A stretch of 34,440 nt of DNA from a virus: positions 1-34,440 of the IMG/VR virus record IMGVR_UViG_3300023184_000327. One strand, given 5' to 3'. A model generated the notes under the pieces. The model did not search any database, was not told the DNA's origin, and saw only the letters and a program-made list of their open reading frames with translations. Position numbers and translations under genes: made by a program. Each line of letters starts with the position of its first letter. Position 1 is the stretch's first letter. Shown piece by piece: positions 6,236 to 15,221 of this stretch.

Positions 6236-7170
6236 ATGTTTTGTAGTTTTTTCTCAAGCAAACTTTGAAAAGTCAAAGGTTGTGTATGCTCAAGAGTATT
6301 TAAAAATGATTCAAACCCGATTTCATTTGCATCTTTACCTTCTAATTCTACCATGTAAACCTCTTTACCATACGACATCAATTTTTCAGCATGTTTAAGA
6401 GCATCTTTTTTAGCATCATTATCTAGTGCAATGTAAATTCTATCAACGCTTGATTTTACTAGTTTTTCCATTAGTTTGTTATGTAACACTTTACCTAATA
6501 ATGGAATAACGTTTCGTTTAATAGTAATTGCATCAAACATACCTTCACAAAGTATGATTGGTGCATCCCAATTTATGTATAATTCTAAACCTATAACTTC
6601 CTTAGATGCTATAGGTGGATTTTTGTATTTACGATCTGATTCTTTGTAAGCGCGAGCAACAAAATAATTTAAAATACCATTTGCATCATATGAGGGTATT
6701 ATTATTCGTCCACCATACGATCCTTCTTTACAGAAACCAATATTATATTTTAAAATATCGTCTTTAGTTACGTTACGTTTTGTTAAGAATCGTAATGCGT
6801 GTTTAGCCTCTATTTGAGCGATCTTATCCGAGTAAATACCATTTAATGCGATGTACTCAGCGGGTAAAGCGAGTGCTTCGCTAGATATAATAGTATCATT
6901 AGATGTTGGTTGGATGAGCAGATCCAGGTCTTTAAATCGATCAGGCGACGCTTTAGCACGTTTAAATAACGCACGTATAGATTTACCTTTAGAATCACAA
7001 ACCCAACAATGCCAGAAATTTTCTTTCTTAGTAGTAGTGCGTAGTGATACTTCTAGTTTTTGCTTATGGTGAGCACAAAACGGACACTTAAAAGCATAAT
7101 TACCTTTACTTGTGACCTGCCCCTTACCTAAAACGGATTCTACTAATAGCAGTAATGCTGCATTTTCCAT
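6232..7170 (-). CDS. 61: DNA primase, DnaG/gp61 type
   Basis: A 312-residue primase that makes RNA primers for lagging-strand synthesis. An N-terminal CHC2-like zinc finger is visible: CPFC at residues 29-32 and CWVC at 55-58. The TOPRIM catalytic core follows, with GGRIIIPSYDANGILNYFVA at about 153-172, ILCEGMFDA (Glu 209, Asp 213) and YIALDNDAKKD (Asp 250, Asp 252). Length is close to T4 gp61 (342 residues). A helicase partner is not in the window. The stop overlaps the start of the nuclease gene in an ATGA, so both are translated together. Confidence 0.88.
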   Translation of the reverse strand: MENAALLLLVESVLGKGQVTSKGNYAFKCPFCAHHKQKLEVSLRTTTKKENFWHCWVCDSKGKSIRALFKRAKASPDRFKDLDLLIQPTSNDTIISSEALALPAEYIALNGIYSDKIAQIEAKHALRFLTKRNVTKDDILKYNIGFCKEGSYGGRIIIPSYDANGILNYFVARAYKESDRKYKNPPIASKEVIGLELYINWDAPIILCEGMFDAITIKRNVIPLLGKVLHNKLMEKLVKSSVDRIYIALDNDAKKDALKHAEKLMSYGKEVYMVELEGKDANEIGFESFLNTLEHTQPLTFQSLLEKKLQNI

Positions 7171-7188
7171 AACTGTGAATATAACATC

Positions 7189-7629
7189 TTATTCTGCCTC
7201 AATCAAATCTCTAGTAAAGAATTTACCTAATATATTGTCATTATAAGATAAACTAGGACTAGTTAAACATTCATACTTACACTGGTAGTGCATTTCGTAG
7301 TATGTTAGTTGCTTTTTAGTTTTGCATTGCTTATAAATCCAACAAGTAAAATTTTCCTCACCATGTTGCTTAATATCAGCAAGCAATTGCTTATTAGAAC
7401 CCCAATACGTTTGCCAATCGCTTTCACTTTGAATTACTTCAAACTTTGGTTTGCGACCAGGTCCTGTTTGTTCTGCTAATTGTTTTTGGGTTAATTTATG
7501 CTTCTTGTTATGAAAGAATGCTTTTTTACCAATGTAAAACTTACCTGTTATTTCGTTAGTAATACAGTAAACAAAACCATAATATTTTGTGGGATCAATT
7601 ATATCCCAACTTTTCCATTTAGACATCAT
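7189..7629 (-). CDS. GIY-YIG family endonuclease
   Basis: A 146-residue protein with the GIY-YIG nuclease core: YGFVYCITNEITGKFYIGKK at residues 17-36, an Arg/Lys-rich segment, WQTYWGSNKQLLADIKQHG at 72-90 and a candidate catalytic Glu at residue 112 (TYYEMHYQ). In T4-like phages such proteins are often free-standing homing endonucleases of the Seg type, though some act in DNA processing. It lies between the virion genes and the primase, at a junction between modules, as expected for a homing gene. A dedicated DNA-binding domain is not obvious. Confidence 0.75.
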   Translation of the reverse strand: MMSKWKSWDIIDPTKYYGFVYCITNEITGKFYIGKKAFFHNKKHKLTQKQLAEQTGPGRKPKFEVIQSESDWQTYWGSNKQLLADIKQHGEENFTCWIYKQCKTKKQLTYYEMHYQCKYECLTSPSLSYNDNILGKFFTRDLIEAE

Positions 7630-7936
7630 ATTTTACAACAAAGGTCATGTCAGTATAAGGTGACATTAAAATTGGTTTACCAAATTTAGCTACCGCTAAC
7701 AATTCATTATCATCATTATATAAACCTATTCCTGTAGCATAAGGTGTAAAGTATGAGCCTGATGGTAGTGTAGAGCCAGTAGCGAATGATTTTAAAGATC
7801 CGCTTGAGTAATTATTTACTAAAGTTGGATTGTACGATAAATTAAATTCACTTTCTTTAACAACGCAGCGCACTTCATTTTCATAAATAATGTGTTCGTT
7901 TTTAAATGATAATTGAAAAGATCCGCTATATTCCAT
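7619..7936 (-). CDS. Small tail protein, [12 protein letters not shown] domain (copy 2)
   Basis: A 105-residue protein that is essentially the C-terminal domain of the 324-residue tail protein at 18922-19896. Both carry a K-x-SE-[FY]-N segment, then G-[LM][16 protein letters not shown] and finish with VK-x-D. The N-terminal 25 residues (MEYSGSFQLSFKNEHIIYEN) are specific to this copy. It could be a stand-alone adaptor that attaches the preceding Pro/Thr protein to the virion. Its end overlaps the start of the GIY-YIG gene by 11 bases. Confidence 0.62.
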   Translation of the reverse strand: MEYSGSFQLSFKNEHIIYENEVRCVVKESEFNLSYNPTLVNNYSSGSLKSFATGSTLPSGSYFTPYATGIGLYNDDNELLAVAKFGKPILMSPYTDMTFVVKYDV

Positions 7937-7951
7937 TGTTATAAAAATTTA

Positions 7952-8743
7952 TTATACAGGTCTTCTAACACCAACATATGTGTTAACTATATAAGTACTT
8001 CCGTAAGTTGCTGTTGGATAAACATTAGGTGTATATTGTGCAGGACAATTTAATTCTAAAATAGTATTTAGAGATGCTTGAACATAAGGACTACAAGAAT
8101 CAGCAATACCATTAATATAATTATTTATTTGAGCTACATCCGTATCAAATTGTCTAGTTAACTGTATAGTTTGAATATAATATTGATTGCCATTAGGTAT
8201 ATAAACAGTAGTATTTCCTGTAACACTTAATGTTTGAAGTAATGTTGATGTAACTCCATTATATTTGTATATTCTTGTATAACCTGTATTTCCTGGATCT
8301 ATTGTTAGACTTACATAAACAGCTACTAATGGAGTTGAAGGAGTAGGTGATTTTGTTGGGGTTACTGATGGTGTACCTGTTAATGTTGGTGTTAATGTTT
8401 GTGTAGGTGTGATTGTAGGTGTTAATGTTTGTGTAGGAGTAGCAGATTGGTTTGGAGTTGCAGTTAATGTTTGAGTTGGGGTAATCGAAGGTGTTGGTGT
8501 TAGTGTTGGTAATATAGTAATATCAACATCTCTAGAAAAAGAATTACATGCAGGATTAATATTTCTAACAGTTATTGTTTGAGTGGTTTGTGGTACTGTA
8601 ATAATTCTAGTAGCATACATTTCTGATAATGTCAACGGTCCCTCATAAAATACAAGACCGTTACTAGGACTACGGTAGTATATATTATAAGGACCTGGAC
8701 TAGATCCGTTAATTAAGCGCACATATGCATTAATATCAGCCAA
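7952..8743 (-). CDS. Second Pro/Thr-repeat fibre-type protein (TTG start)
   Basis: A 263-residue protein in three parts. Residues 1-78 form a beta domain (NAYVRLINGSSPGPYNIYYR), residues 79-138 a Thr/Pro repeat (TPTPSITPTQTLTATPNQS and variants), and residues 140-263 a C-terminal beta domain (VYVSLTIDPGNTGYTRIY) ending VGVRRPV. The start is TTG at 8743: an in-frame TGA lies two codons upstream and no ATG occurs near the beginning of the conserved frame. A TATTTATA element ends 14 bases upstream. It resembles a short version of the 706-residue fibre and follows the glycan island directly, so it may be a second glycosylated appendage. Confidence 0.68.
   Translation of the reverse strand: MADINAYVRLINGSSPGPYNIYYRSPSNGLVFYEGPLTLSEMYATRIITVPQTTQTITVRNINPACNSFSRDVDITILPTLTPTPSITPTQTLTATPNQSATPTQTLTPTITPTQTLTPTLTGTPSVTPTKSPTPSTPLVAVYVSLTIDPGNTGYTRIYKYNGVTSTLLQTLSVTGNTTVYIPNGNQYYIQTIQLTRQFDTDVAQINNYINGIADSCSPYVQASLNTILELNCPAQYTPNVYPTATYGSTYIVNTYVGVRRPV
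8330..8509 (-). repeat. Pro/Thr-coding repeat in the second fibre gene
   Basis: About 180 bases of imperfect repeats (plus-strand units such as GTTAATGTTTGTGTAGGTGT) encoding TPTQTLTPT-type sequence. They are shorter and more diverged than the repeats in the fibre gene at 16794-18914 but code for the same kind of stalk. Confidence 0.85.
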
Positions 8744-8757
8744 TTGTCAATGTTTTA

Positions 8758-8765
8758 TATAAATA
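8758..8765 (-). promoter_or_regulatory. TATTTATA leader element of the second Pro/Thr gene
   Basis: Coding-strand TATTTATA ending 14 bases before the TTG start at 8743, in the short gap after the glycan island. The spacing is compatible with a late promoter and a very short leader. Confidence 0.4.
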
Positions 8766-8766
8766 T

Positions 8767-10437
8767 TTAATTTTCACGTCTTTCTTCGGCCTTATAAAAT
8801 TCAAACCTATTATGTTCTGTTGGAGTAGCCAATAATATCCCCGGATATATATTACCATTTAATGTTTCCTGGTAAATGTGGCTCATCCATGTTTGTTCAA
8901 AAGGATGGGCCCACTTAATATCTAAAAACATTTTTTTATTACCCTCACGAGATACTACTTGAGGCCAATTACAATAATATATGTCACCTGTTGCATAAGG
9001 TAATTTATTATGAGATTTTATATATTTAAAATTTAAATAGGGAGCATCATTAGGATTTGATGATATTTTTATAGGATTTTCAGGAAATAATGCTACTCTA
9101 CTACTATTAGGTACGTTATGCCACGCCCATTGTCTTGTATTATCTCCATAAAATTCTGAAAAGTTCCATTTAAGAAAATCAAAATTTTCATTCCAGGTTA
9201 TTTGCATTAAAGTATTATAAAAATCTTTAATTTTTCTTCTAAATCCATTTTTACAAACATCTTCATTTCCTAAATAAAAGAACATGTCATCTTCAAAAAA
9301 GAAATGATAATCAAAATTATTTTCTTCGGCATGTTCTGCTATAAATTGTCTCCCACCACATATACCTAAATTATCTTTTTTAATTTCTTCAAATCCATAT
9401 TTGTTACAAAGTTTAGCATATTCACTATTAGTATCATGATTTAATGAATTATTTAATAAAAACTTTTTTGGTTTATCTAAAAAATTCTTATCATATTCTT
9501 CAAATGATATACATAATTTTTCAAATTGGGAAGGTGAATTATAAGTTATAACATATAAAGCTACATTATCAGCATTATGTTCATTTATTTTAATACCATC
9601 AGATTGAATTTGAGTATCTAAATTATTATTTTTTAAATTTTCAAAAAATGTATATAGCAACCCATTATCTTCAATACTATAATATTGAAATAATTCTGGG
9701 TATTTGTAAAGCATTATTGTGAATATAGACTCTTCAGTACCCATATAACCTGAGGTTAAAGTATCATACAATGATGAGTAATAAATTTCATTTACTTTAC
9801 TTATAGTATGTTTAGGACCTCCAAATATACCCCCTCTACAAACCTTATCTATTTCTCCATTAGCATATTCACACATAGGGGCATAAGTAAAACCATGTAT
9901 TTCAACTTTACCACCATATGGGAAAGCAACAAAACTAAATTTATTAAAATATTTATCTAATTTATTTAATACTTGATCATGCCAAAAATAACCATCATTT
10001 ACGGTATTAGTTAAAGCACCATCAACCCAAACTAAATGGGTTGAATCAAAAGGATCCATTAGTGCGGCATCATTAAGTAGAAACATTTTTGACATTACTA
10101 ATGGATTATACATTTCAAGTTTAGCTTGAGTACTATCAGGTAACCATCCTGATTGGTTATACCATTCGGGATTATTTCTTATAGTTTGTATTTTATTATA
10201 TATGTCTTGGTTTTCTTTAAACCAATCTAAACTACGTACTATAACAACAGTATCATCTTTACTACGTCTTTCCCATACCCACTCTTCATATTCTTTTTCT
10301 ATATAAATTATAAAATTAGAAGGTGTTTTTAAAAGTTTTTCTAAATGATTAAGATAATGGTTAAAAGATCTAGACCACCCTTCGGTTAAAGTGTCTCGTT
10401 TAATATCCCAAATACCTGTAACTATTGTAACTGACAT
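8767..10437 (-). CDS. Two-domain glycosyltransferase (HtrL/YibB-like plus GT-A domain)
   Basis: A 556-residue protein with two modules. Residues 1-270 resemble HtrL/YibB proteins: SVTIVTGIWDIKRDTLTEGW, STHLVWVDGALTNTV, and RGGIFGGPKHTISKVNEIYY with TEESIFTIML. Residues about 290-556 resemble GT2-type GT-A transferases: NVALYVITYNSPSQFEKLCI, GICGGRQFIAEHAEENNFDY, then HFFFEDDMFFYLG, in which EDDM is a candidate DxD site. A two-domain enzyme could add two sugars in succession. It is the last enzyme of the island, ahead of the second Pro/Thr protein. Confidence 0.68.
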   Translation of the reverse strand: MSVTIVTGIWDIKRDTLTEGWSRSFNHYLNHLEKLLKTPSNFIIYIEKEYEEWVWERRSKDDTVVIVRSLDWFKENQDIYNKIQTIRNNPEWYNQSGWLPDSTQAKLEMYNPLVMSKMFLLNDAALMDPFDSTHLVWVDGALTNTVNDGYFWHDQVLNKLDKYFNKFSFVAFPYGGKVEIHGFTYAPMCEYANGEIDKVCRGGIFGGPKHTISKVNEIYYSSLYDTLTSGYMGTEESIFTIMLYKYPELFQYYSIEDNGLLYTFFENLKNNNLDTQIQSDGIKINEHNADNVALYVITYNSPSQFEKLCISFEEYDKNFLDKPKKFLLNNSLNHDTNSEYAKLCNKYGFEEIKKDNLGICGGRQFIAEHAEENNFDYHFFFEDDMFFYLGNEDVCKNGFRRKIKDFYNTLMQITWNENFDFLKWNFSEFYGDNTRQWAWHNVPNSSRVALFPENPIKISSNPNDAPYLNFKYIKSHNKLPYATGDIYYCNWPQVVSREGNKKMFLDIKWAHPFEQTWMSHIYQETLNGNIYPGILLATPTEHNRFEFYKAEERREN

Positions 10438-10440
10438 AAA

Positions 10441-11364
10441 TTAATTTTGGTAGTTTATTATATCGTGCCAAACCATATATAATGGTTTTAATTCATTCCA
10501 AGATTCATCCCACATTTCAAAATGGTATTTATCATGTCCCTGAGTAGCATGAACATCAAAACTAAATGTTATTATTTTTTCTTTATTTATATTATCAAAT
10601 GCTAATTTCATAATTGCCTCTTCGGTTACCAAAAAATCACGCTCAAGTATTTTAATAGCATATTCCCAAAAATTATCAACAAATTCTTTTACAACATTTA
10701 CATTACCTCCAAACATACCTGCAATTAAATAGGGACTAGTTATGTTATCTACTATACCTGTTTCAATAAATTGACTATGATTTATTTGTGGATTGGGTGT
10801 TGTGATTACAAATAATTTATTAGTAGTAATTTCATTTAATTTATTAATTAAATTTTCATTAAATATAGGAGCAAAATTAAACACATCATAATCAGACCAC
10901 CAATTAAAAGAATTACCACTGTGCTCTTCAATTTTATTATATTTGCCTGAATATCTCCATGGGAATATTCCGGGGTGTTGTAGTCCACAATCTATCCAAT
11001 ATATTTGATCGCAATCATTTAATTCTCTTTCAATAACATCAAATTTACCCCACATTATTTCAGGACCCCTACCGTTTAAACCTTCATTAAAAAAACGTTC
11101 TCTAACTTCATTTATACTACTATGTAATTTAACTTCACTTAATTCTAATAATTTTATAGTTAAATTATTTAAATTATAATCATCTTTTAATTTTTGTACT
11201 TCGTTTAAATTTTTAGAATGAGTATATACTATTATTTCTTGTCCTAAATTTGTACAATGACTTTTTAAAGAACCTAAATATCTTTCTTTTCTAACACTTC
11301 CTATTCCTTGAAAAGGATAATCTTCCGAATCCATCCAATATGCTGTTACTATTTTTATTTTCAT
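10441..11364 (-). CDS. HtrL/YibB-like putative glycosyltransferase
   Basis: A 307-residue protein. The start MKIKIVTAYWMDSEDYPFQG and the middle CDQIYWIDCGLQHPGIFPW (with D-x-G in place of DxD) and PYLIAGMFGGNVNVVKEFVD, followed by a conserved TEEAIMK, resemble the HtrL/YibB family and related capsule glycosyltransferases. It shares this layout with the N-terminal half of the next gene, so the two may be paralogues. A soluble glycan-building role is inferred. Confidence 0.55.
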   Translation of the reverse strand: MKIKIVTAYWMDSEDYPFQGIGSVRKERYLGSLKSHCTNLGQEIIVYTHSKNLNEVQKLKDDYNLNNLTIKLLELSEVKLHSSINEVRERFFNEGLNGRGPEIMWGKFDVIERELNDCDQIYWIDCGLQHPGIFPWRYSGKYNKIEEHSGNSFNWWSDYDVFNFAPIFNENLINKLNEITTNKLFVITTPNPQINHSQFIETGIVDNITSPYLIAGMFGGNVNVVKEFVDNFWEYAIKILERDFLVTEEAIMKLAFDNINKEKIITFSFDVHATQGHDKYHFEMWDESWNELKPLYMVWHDIINYQN

Positions 11365-11367
11365 TTA

Positions 11368-12108
11368 TTAAAATTTTCTATGAAGAATTCCAGATGAATT
11401 ATAAAAAGCAAAGCAGTCTGGTAGGAAATTATGGAAGGGGATGTGTTCTTGTTTCATGTTAGCTTCTAAAGCAGATATTCCAATCTCAAATCCTTCAGAA
11501 AAGTTATTAATTTTATTTGCTACGCTATACCATAAAAATTGTTCCCACCGTTGAACAAAAAATCTAAATTTATAATTGTTTTTAAATATTAAAAATTGTT
11601 CATTTACTACTTCAGCAGCATCCCATTTATCACATTCTAAAACATCATAATCATGAAGTTTATGTTTAAAAAAACAAGTATCTATTTCTTTTCTACCACC
11701 ACCTAATGAAGAAGGTCTTTCAAAACCAAAATCATATTTACTTTCTTCTAAAAAATCTAATAATCCTGTTATTCTTTCTTCAGAAAAATTATCACCCATT
11801 AACCAATCCCCATCTATATAAATAACATAATCATATTTTTGAAGTTGAGGATTTTCTTTTTCATATGTTATAATGTGTTTTAAAGATAAACATTTAAAAT
11901 TATAATAAAATAATGTGCTAAAGCTATATAAAGATGGAGGGTTTATAATATTAATATTTATTCTATCTTCTGTTTGTACATAATCGGGGTTAGTAGTAGT
12001 GATAAAAAAGTCGCATTGATTTGTTCTATCACGTAAATTTTTAAAAAGACTAATAGCAGCACTTTCATAAGGTTCATTAATGGCTAAAGTTGCAAAGCAG
12101 TATCTCAT
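11368..12108 (-). CDS. Glycosyltransferase-like protein with DGD motif
   Basis: A 246-residue protein with GT-A character: MRYCFATLAINEPYESAAIS at the start, then YDYVIYIDGDWLM at about residues 92-104, where DGD is a candidate DxD site, and a C-terminal acceptor-side region rich in Phe and Tyr (PFHNFLPDCFAFYNSSG). It resembles GT8-type or nucleotide-diphospho-sugar transferases in outline only. It sits in the island between two other transferases, with one base to the upstream gene stop and three to the next. Confidence 0.58.
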   Translation of the reverse strand: MRYCFATLAINEPYESAAISLFKNLRDRTNQCDFFITTTNPDYVQTEDRININIINPPSLYSFSTLFYYNFKCLSLKHIITYEKENPQLQKYDYVIYIDGDWLMGDNFSEERITGLLDFLEESKYDFGFERPSSLGGGRKEIDTCFFKHKLHDYDVLECDKWDAAEVVNEQFLIFKNNYKFRFFVQRWEQFLWYSVANKINNFSEGFEIGISALEANMKQEHIPFHNFLPDCFAFYNSSGILHRKF

Positions 12109-12109
12109 T

Positions 12110-12793
12110 TTATAAATTTACTTCATTTAAATATCTTATTGAATGTGTTCCGTTAGGTTCAATTGGTTGATCATTTTCATCTAACTGTAATCCAATAAAA
12201 AAGTTTTTATCGTCTCTTGGAATATAATTATCTTGTATATCATAACCACAATAGTAAATATTATCTTTATTAATATTTTGCATGTATAAATGCAATATTT
12301 CTTGATCATCACCCCATTTAATTAAATCTCTATTGTTAATATAATTAATAAAATGGTTTTTAAAATTGTCTGTTTGATTTTTTACTCCAAATAAACCGCT
12401 AGGTACTGGCGAGTGCCATGGGTGGTCTCTTATAATAAAATAGTCTTTGTCTGATTTAATCCATTTATTAATATATGTAACTTCTCTTTGACTAAATCTA
12501 CTATCTAAATCTCTAACAATGGCTCTTGTATTTTCAAAAAATGAAAAAAATCTCCAAAAATATGGGTAATCTATTATTAATTTTTTAGTAATAGACATAT
12601 TTTCAACATTTACCATTGTTGCACCAAGATCAGTAAGTTTTTTATCATAATCTTTTATAAATAGTTCATTATGGTAATAAATTTTTATCTCCCAATCAGG
12701 CAACATTTCTTTAATTTGTTGAATATTTCTTTCAGCGCCGATATAATATTTTGGATTATTATTAAATAAAGTAAAAGCAACTATTGGTTTCAT
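12110..12793 (-). CDS. Glycosyltransferase-like protein with DLD motif
   Basis: A 227-residue GT-A-like protein. It begins with a strand/helix pattern (MKPIVAFTLFNNNPKYYIGA) and has AIVRDLDSRFSQREV at about residues 90-104, in which DLD serves as a candidate DxD metal/nucleotide-sugar site. WHSPVPSGLFGVKNQ and WGDDQEILHLYMQ follow, the latter a possible catalytic-base region. No membrane segment is present, so it is probably cytosolic. Donor and acceptor are unknown. Confidence 0.6.
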   Translation of the reverse strand: MKPIVAFTLFNNNPKYYIGAERNIQQIKEMLPDWEIKIYYHNELFIKDYDKKLTDLGATMVNVENMSITKKLIIDYPYFWRFFSFFENTRAIVRDLDSRFSQREVTYINKWIKSDKDYFIIRDHPWHSPVPSGLFGVKNQTDNFKNHFINYINNRDLIKWGDDQEILHLYMQNINKDNIYYCGYDIQDNYIPRDDKNFFIGLQLDENDQPIEPNGTHSIRYLNEVNL

Positions 12794-13632
12794 TATATTA
12801 CATTTATAAATTCGTATCTATCTTCATCATCTACCTGTAAATTAACAAATTTGCTAATAACAGGATCATTTGAATTAATACCTGAATTAGGGCCTATTTG
12901 TGTTAAAGGCCAATATATTTTAGAGGCATTTGATAAAAAGCAAGCCCAAAATGAAAATGTACCCTGGCATGCTATAATTTTGTTAAAGGATGTTATTTGA
13001 GAAAATACATCTAAAATTAAGCTATCAATTAGTATTGGATTATATTTACTTAGTTTTGTTAGTAAATCTTGATGTTTACTTATGTGATCTAAACTTATAT
13101 ATAAATTATCAAATGATTCTTTTTCTAAAATATCTAGATAATAACTATCAGGTAATGAAAATTTCCAATCATGATTACTATTTCTAAGCATTATAACAAT
13201 ATCATTATTATCACGTGAAGGTAATGTTAATGATTTATAATATGATTTTACTAAATTTTTATATGGTTTGATATAATCATACTTAGAAAAATAAGATTCA
13301 TTTATAAACCCATAATTAGGAAAAGTATTAATAATATTCTCTATAGAACCAAAATTAACAACATCATCATCTCTTAAAAATTTAGTTGGATTTTCTACTT
13401 GTTTTTTATTCAAAATACTTTTAAAAGGAAATAATTGATTTTCATACTGACCTGTTTCTTTATTTTCTCTTCGTATTAATGAATTTTCAGGTACTATGAG
13501 ATTATAATCTAATAAATCAGCTAAAATTCTACACCCAGCATATATAAAAAGTTTATTACCTAAATTTTTTCTAGGGGATGAAAATTGACCTCCTTCTAAA
13601 GAATCCTCATAAATATCATTTATAGTTACCAT
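12793..13632 (-). CDS. GT11-like (fucosyltransferase-like) glycosyltransferase
   Basis: A 279-residue protein resembling alpha-1,2-fucosyltransferases of family GT11. The N-terminal motif LGNKLFIYAGCRILADLLDY corresponds to the GNQxFQYA motif, IVIMLRNSNHDWKF stands where the basic HxRRGD motif is normally found, and the C-terminal part FNKIIACQGTFSFWACFLSN matches the sugar-nucleotide binding region. The HxRRGD residues are not conserved, so donor or activity may differ. It overlaps the carbamoyltransferase start region by seven bases and the next gene by one, showing tight co-translation. Confidence 0.6.
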   Translation of the reverse strand: MVTINDIYEDSLEGGQFSSPRKNLGNKLFIYAGCRILADLLDYNLIVPENSLIRRENKETGQYENQLFPFKSILNKKQVENPTKFLRDDDVVNFGSIENIINTFPNYGFINESYFSKYDYIKPYKNLVKSYYKSLTLPSRDNNDIVIMLRNSNHDWKFSLPDSYYLDILEKESFDNLYISLDHISKHQDLLTKLSKYNPILIDSLILDVFSQITSFNKIIACQGTFSFWACFLSNASKIYWPLTQIGPNSGINSNDPVISKFVNLQVDDEDRYEFINVI

Positions 13633-15212
13633 TGATTAGATTTATTTTTAAAATAATAATCTTGTAGTAATAATCTATCCATTTTACTAGTATTGTAAAG
13701 CTTAATAGCATCACGATAAGTAGATACTATTGGTTTACCTGCTATATTAAATGATGTATTTAGTAGTACTCCTATACCAGATATTTGTTTAAATTCAGTT
13801 ATTAAATCATATAACCATGGATTTTGCTCTCTAGTTACTGTTTGCACTCTAGCTGTACCATCAATATGTGTAATTGAAGGTAATTTTTCTCTCCATTCTT
13901 CCTTAACTTTAGGACAAAAACCCATCCATCTGCTTTCACCTTCAAATTCAAAATATGTACTTACATCTTCTAACCTAACTACTGGGGCAAAGGGTCTATA
14001 CCATTCTCTATTTTTAACTTTATAATTAAGAATATCTTTTATATCTGGTAGAGAAGGATTACATAGAATGCTTCTATTGCCTAATGCTCTAGGACCGTGT
14101 TCAGCACCATCTCTAACAACACCTATAATATTACCATTAAGTATATCTCTAGCAATAACATCTATTCCTTCAAGGCTAGACCAATGTTCCTCAATAAATT
14201 CCATTAAATTGTATTTATCTAAAGCTTCTATACCTTTATAAGTAATATCTATTGGTTGTTGTGGTTTTAAATGTTTTAAAATCATACCAACTGATAAACC
14301 GCAATCACTAGGATTGGGGGCAACAAATATTTTTCTGTTTAGTATTTCTTTTAGTCTAGTATTAAGTAAAATATTAAGTGCACACCCACCAGATAAATGC
14401 AAAGAAATATTAGGATATCTTTCTAAAAATGGAGTAGTTTTTTCAATAAAAATATCTTCAAATACTTTTTGAGAAGTAGCAACTATATCCCATGCTGTTT
14501 GTCCTTCTAATTGATTAGATTTATCAAATATTATATCAATTTTATTACCTAATATTTCTAAAAGTTCATAATAATTGTTACCATCAACTTTAAATAAATA
14601 GAATTCTTTAAAAGCATCAACCCATTCAGATCTTACTTTACCATATGAACTTAATCCCATTAATTTACCCGAATAAACTAAATTACCTCTAGATAAATCT
14701 ATTTCTTTTTTAATGTCTTTAACATATTCACCAAATACCATATAGGGAAAACCTAAATCTATATAGTATCTTTCTATTAATTCAACTCCTTTATCTCTGG
14801 TAGCATGGTATATATTAAAGAAACCATCACTACCACCTCCATCAAATGAAACAATTAATGCTTCATTATCATTTGATTGATAAAAACTTGAATACGCATG
14901 TATTTCATGATGAGCGCAACTAATATACTCTTTAGCAGGTATATATTGTGATATATCTATTCTTGTTTCACCTTCAAGAACATCTGTGTTGGAAAAAAAA
15001 CATATATCAAATAACTCAATACTAAATTTCTTTTTAATATACTTTAAAATATCTTGTACAACATAATGTCTTGAAGCCGCAGTAAGGTATTGAGTAATAC
15101 CTATATTTTTTTGATTTAAATATCTTTCTAACTCTATTATTTCTAAAATTTCTCCATTTTCCTCTATAGTGATGGAAGCATTATGTGATCCGTGTATTGC
15201 TATATTAGCCAT
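13626..15212 (-). CDS. NodU/CmcH-type carbamoyltransferase
   Basis: A 528-residue protein of the family that moves the carbamoyl group of carbamoyl phosphate, through a carbamoyl-adenylate, to a hydroxyl of a sugar or antibiotic (NodU, CmcH, TobZ). Visible signatures are IAIHGSHNASITI at the N-terminus, the metal-binding HHEIHA at 101-106, SFDGGGSDG at 122-130, LHLSGGCALN at 271-280, NPSDCGLSVGMIL at 300-312, and GAEHGPRALGNRSILCNPS at 369-387 in the YrdC-like C-terminal domain. Length and both domains are intact, so it is probably active. Located among glycosyltransferases, it most likely decorates a sugar. DNA or a metabolite is an alternative acceptor. Confidence 0.92.
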   Translation of the reverse strand: MANIAIHGSHNASITIEENGEILEIIELERYLNQKNIGITQYLTAASRHYVVQDILKYIKKKFSIELFDICFFSNTDVLEGETRIDISQYIPAKEYISCAHHEIHAYSSFYQSNDNEALIVSFDGGGSDGFFNIYHATRDKGVELIERYYIDLGFPYMVFGEYVKDIKKEIDLSRGNLVYSGKLMGLSSYGKVRSEWVDAFKEFYLFKVDGNNYYELLEILGNKIDIIFDKSNQLEGQTAWDIVATSQKVFEDIFIEKTTPFLERYPNISLHLSGGCALNILLNTRLKEILNRKIFVAPNPSDCGLSVGMILKHLKPQQPIDITYKGIEALDKYNLMEFIEEHWSSLEGIDVIARDILNGNIIGVVRDGAEHGPRALGNRSILCNPSLPDIKDILNYKVKNREWYRPFAPVVRLEDVSTYFEFEGESRWMGFCPKVKEEWREKLPSITHIDGTARVQTVTREQNPWLYDLITEFKQISGIGVLLNTSFNIAGKPIVSTYRDAIKLYNTSKMDRLLLQDYYFKNKSNQW

Positions 15213-15221
15213 TATTTTGTA

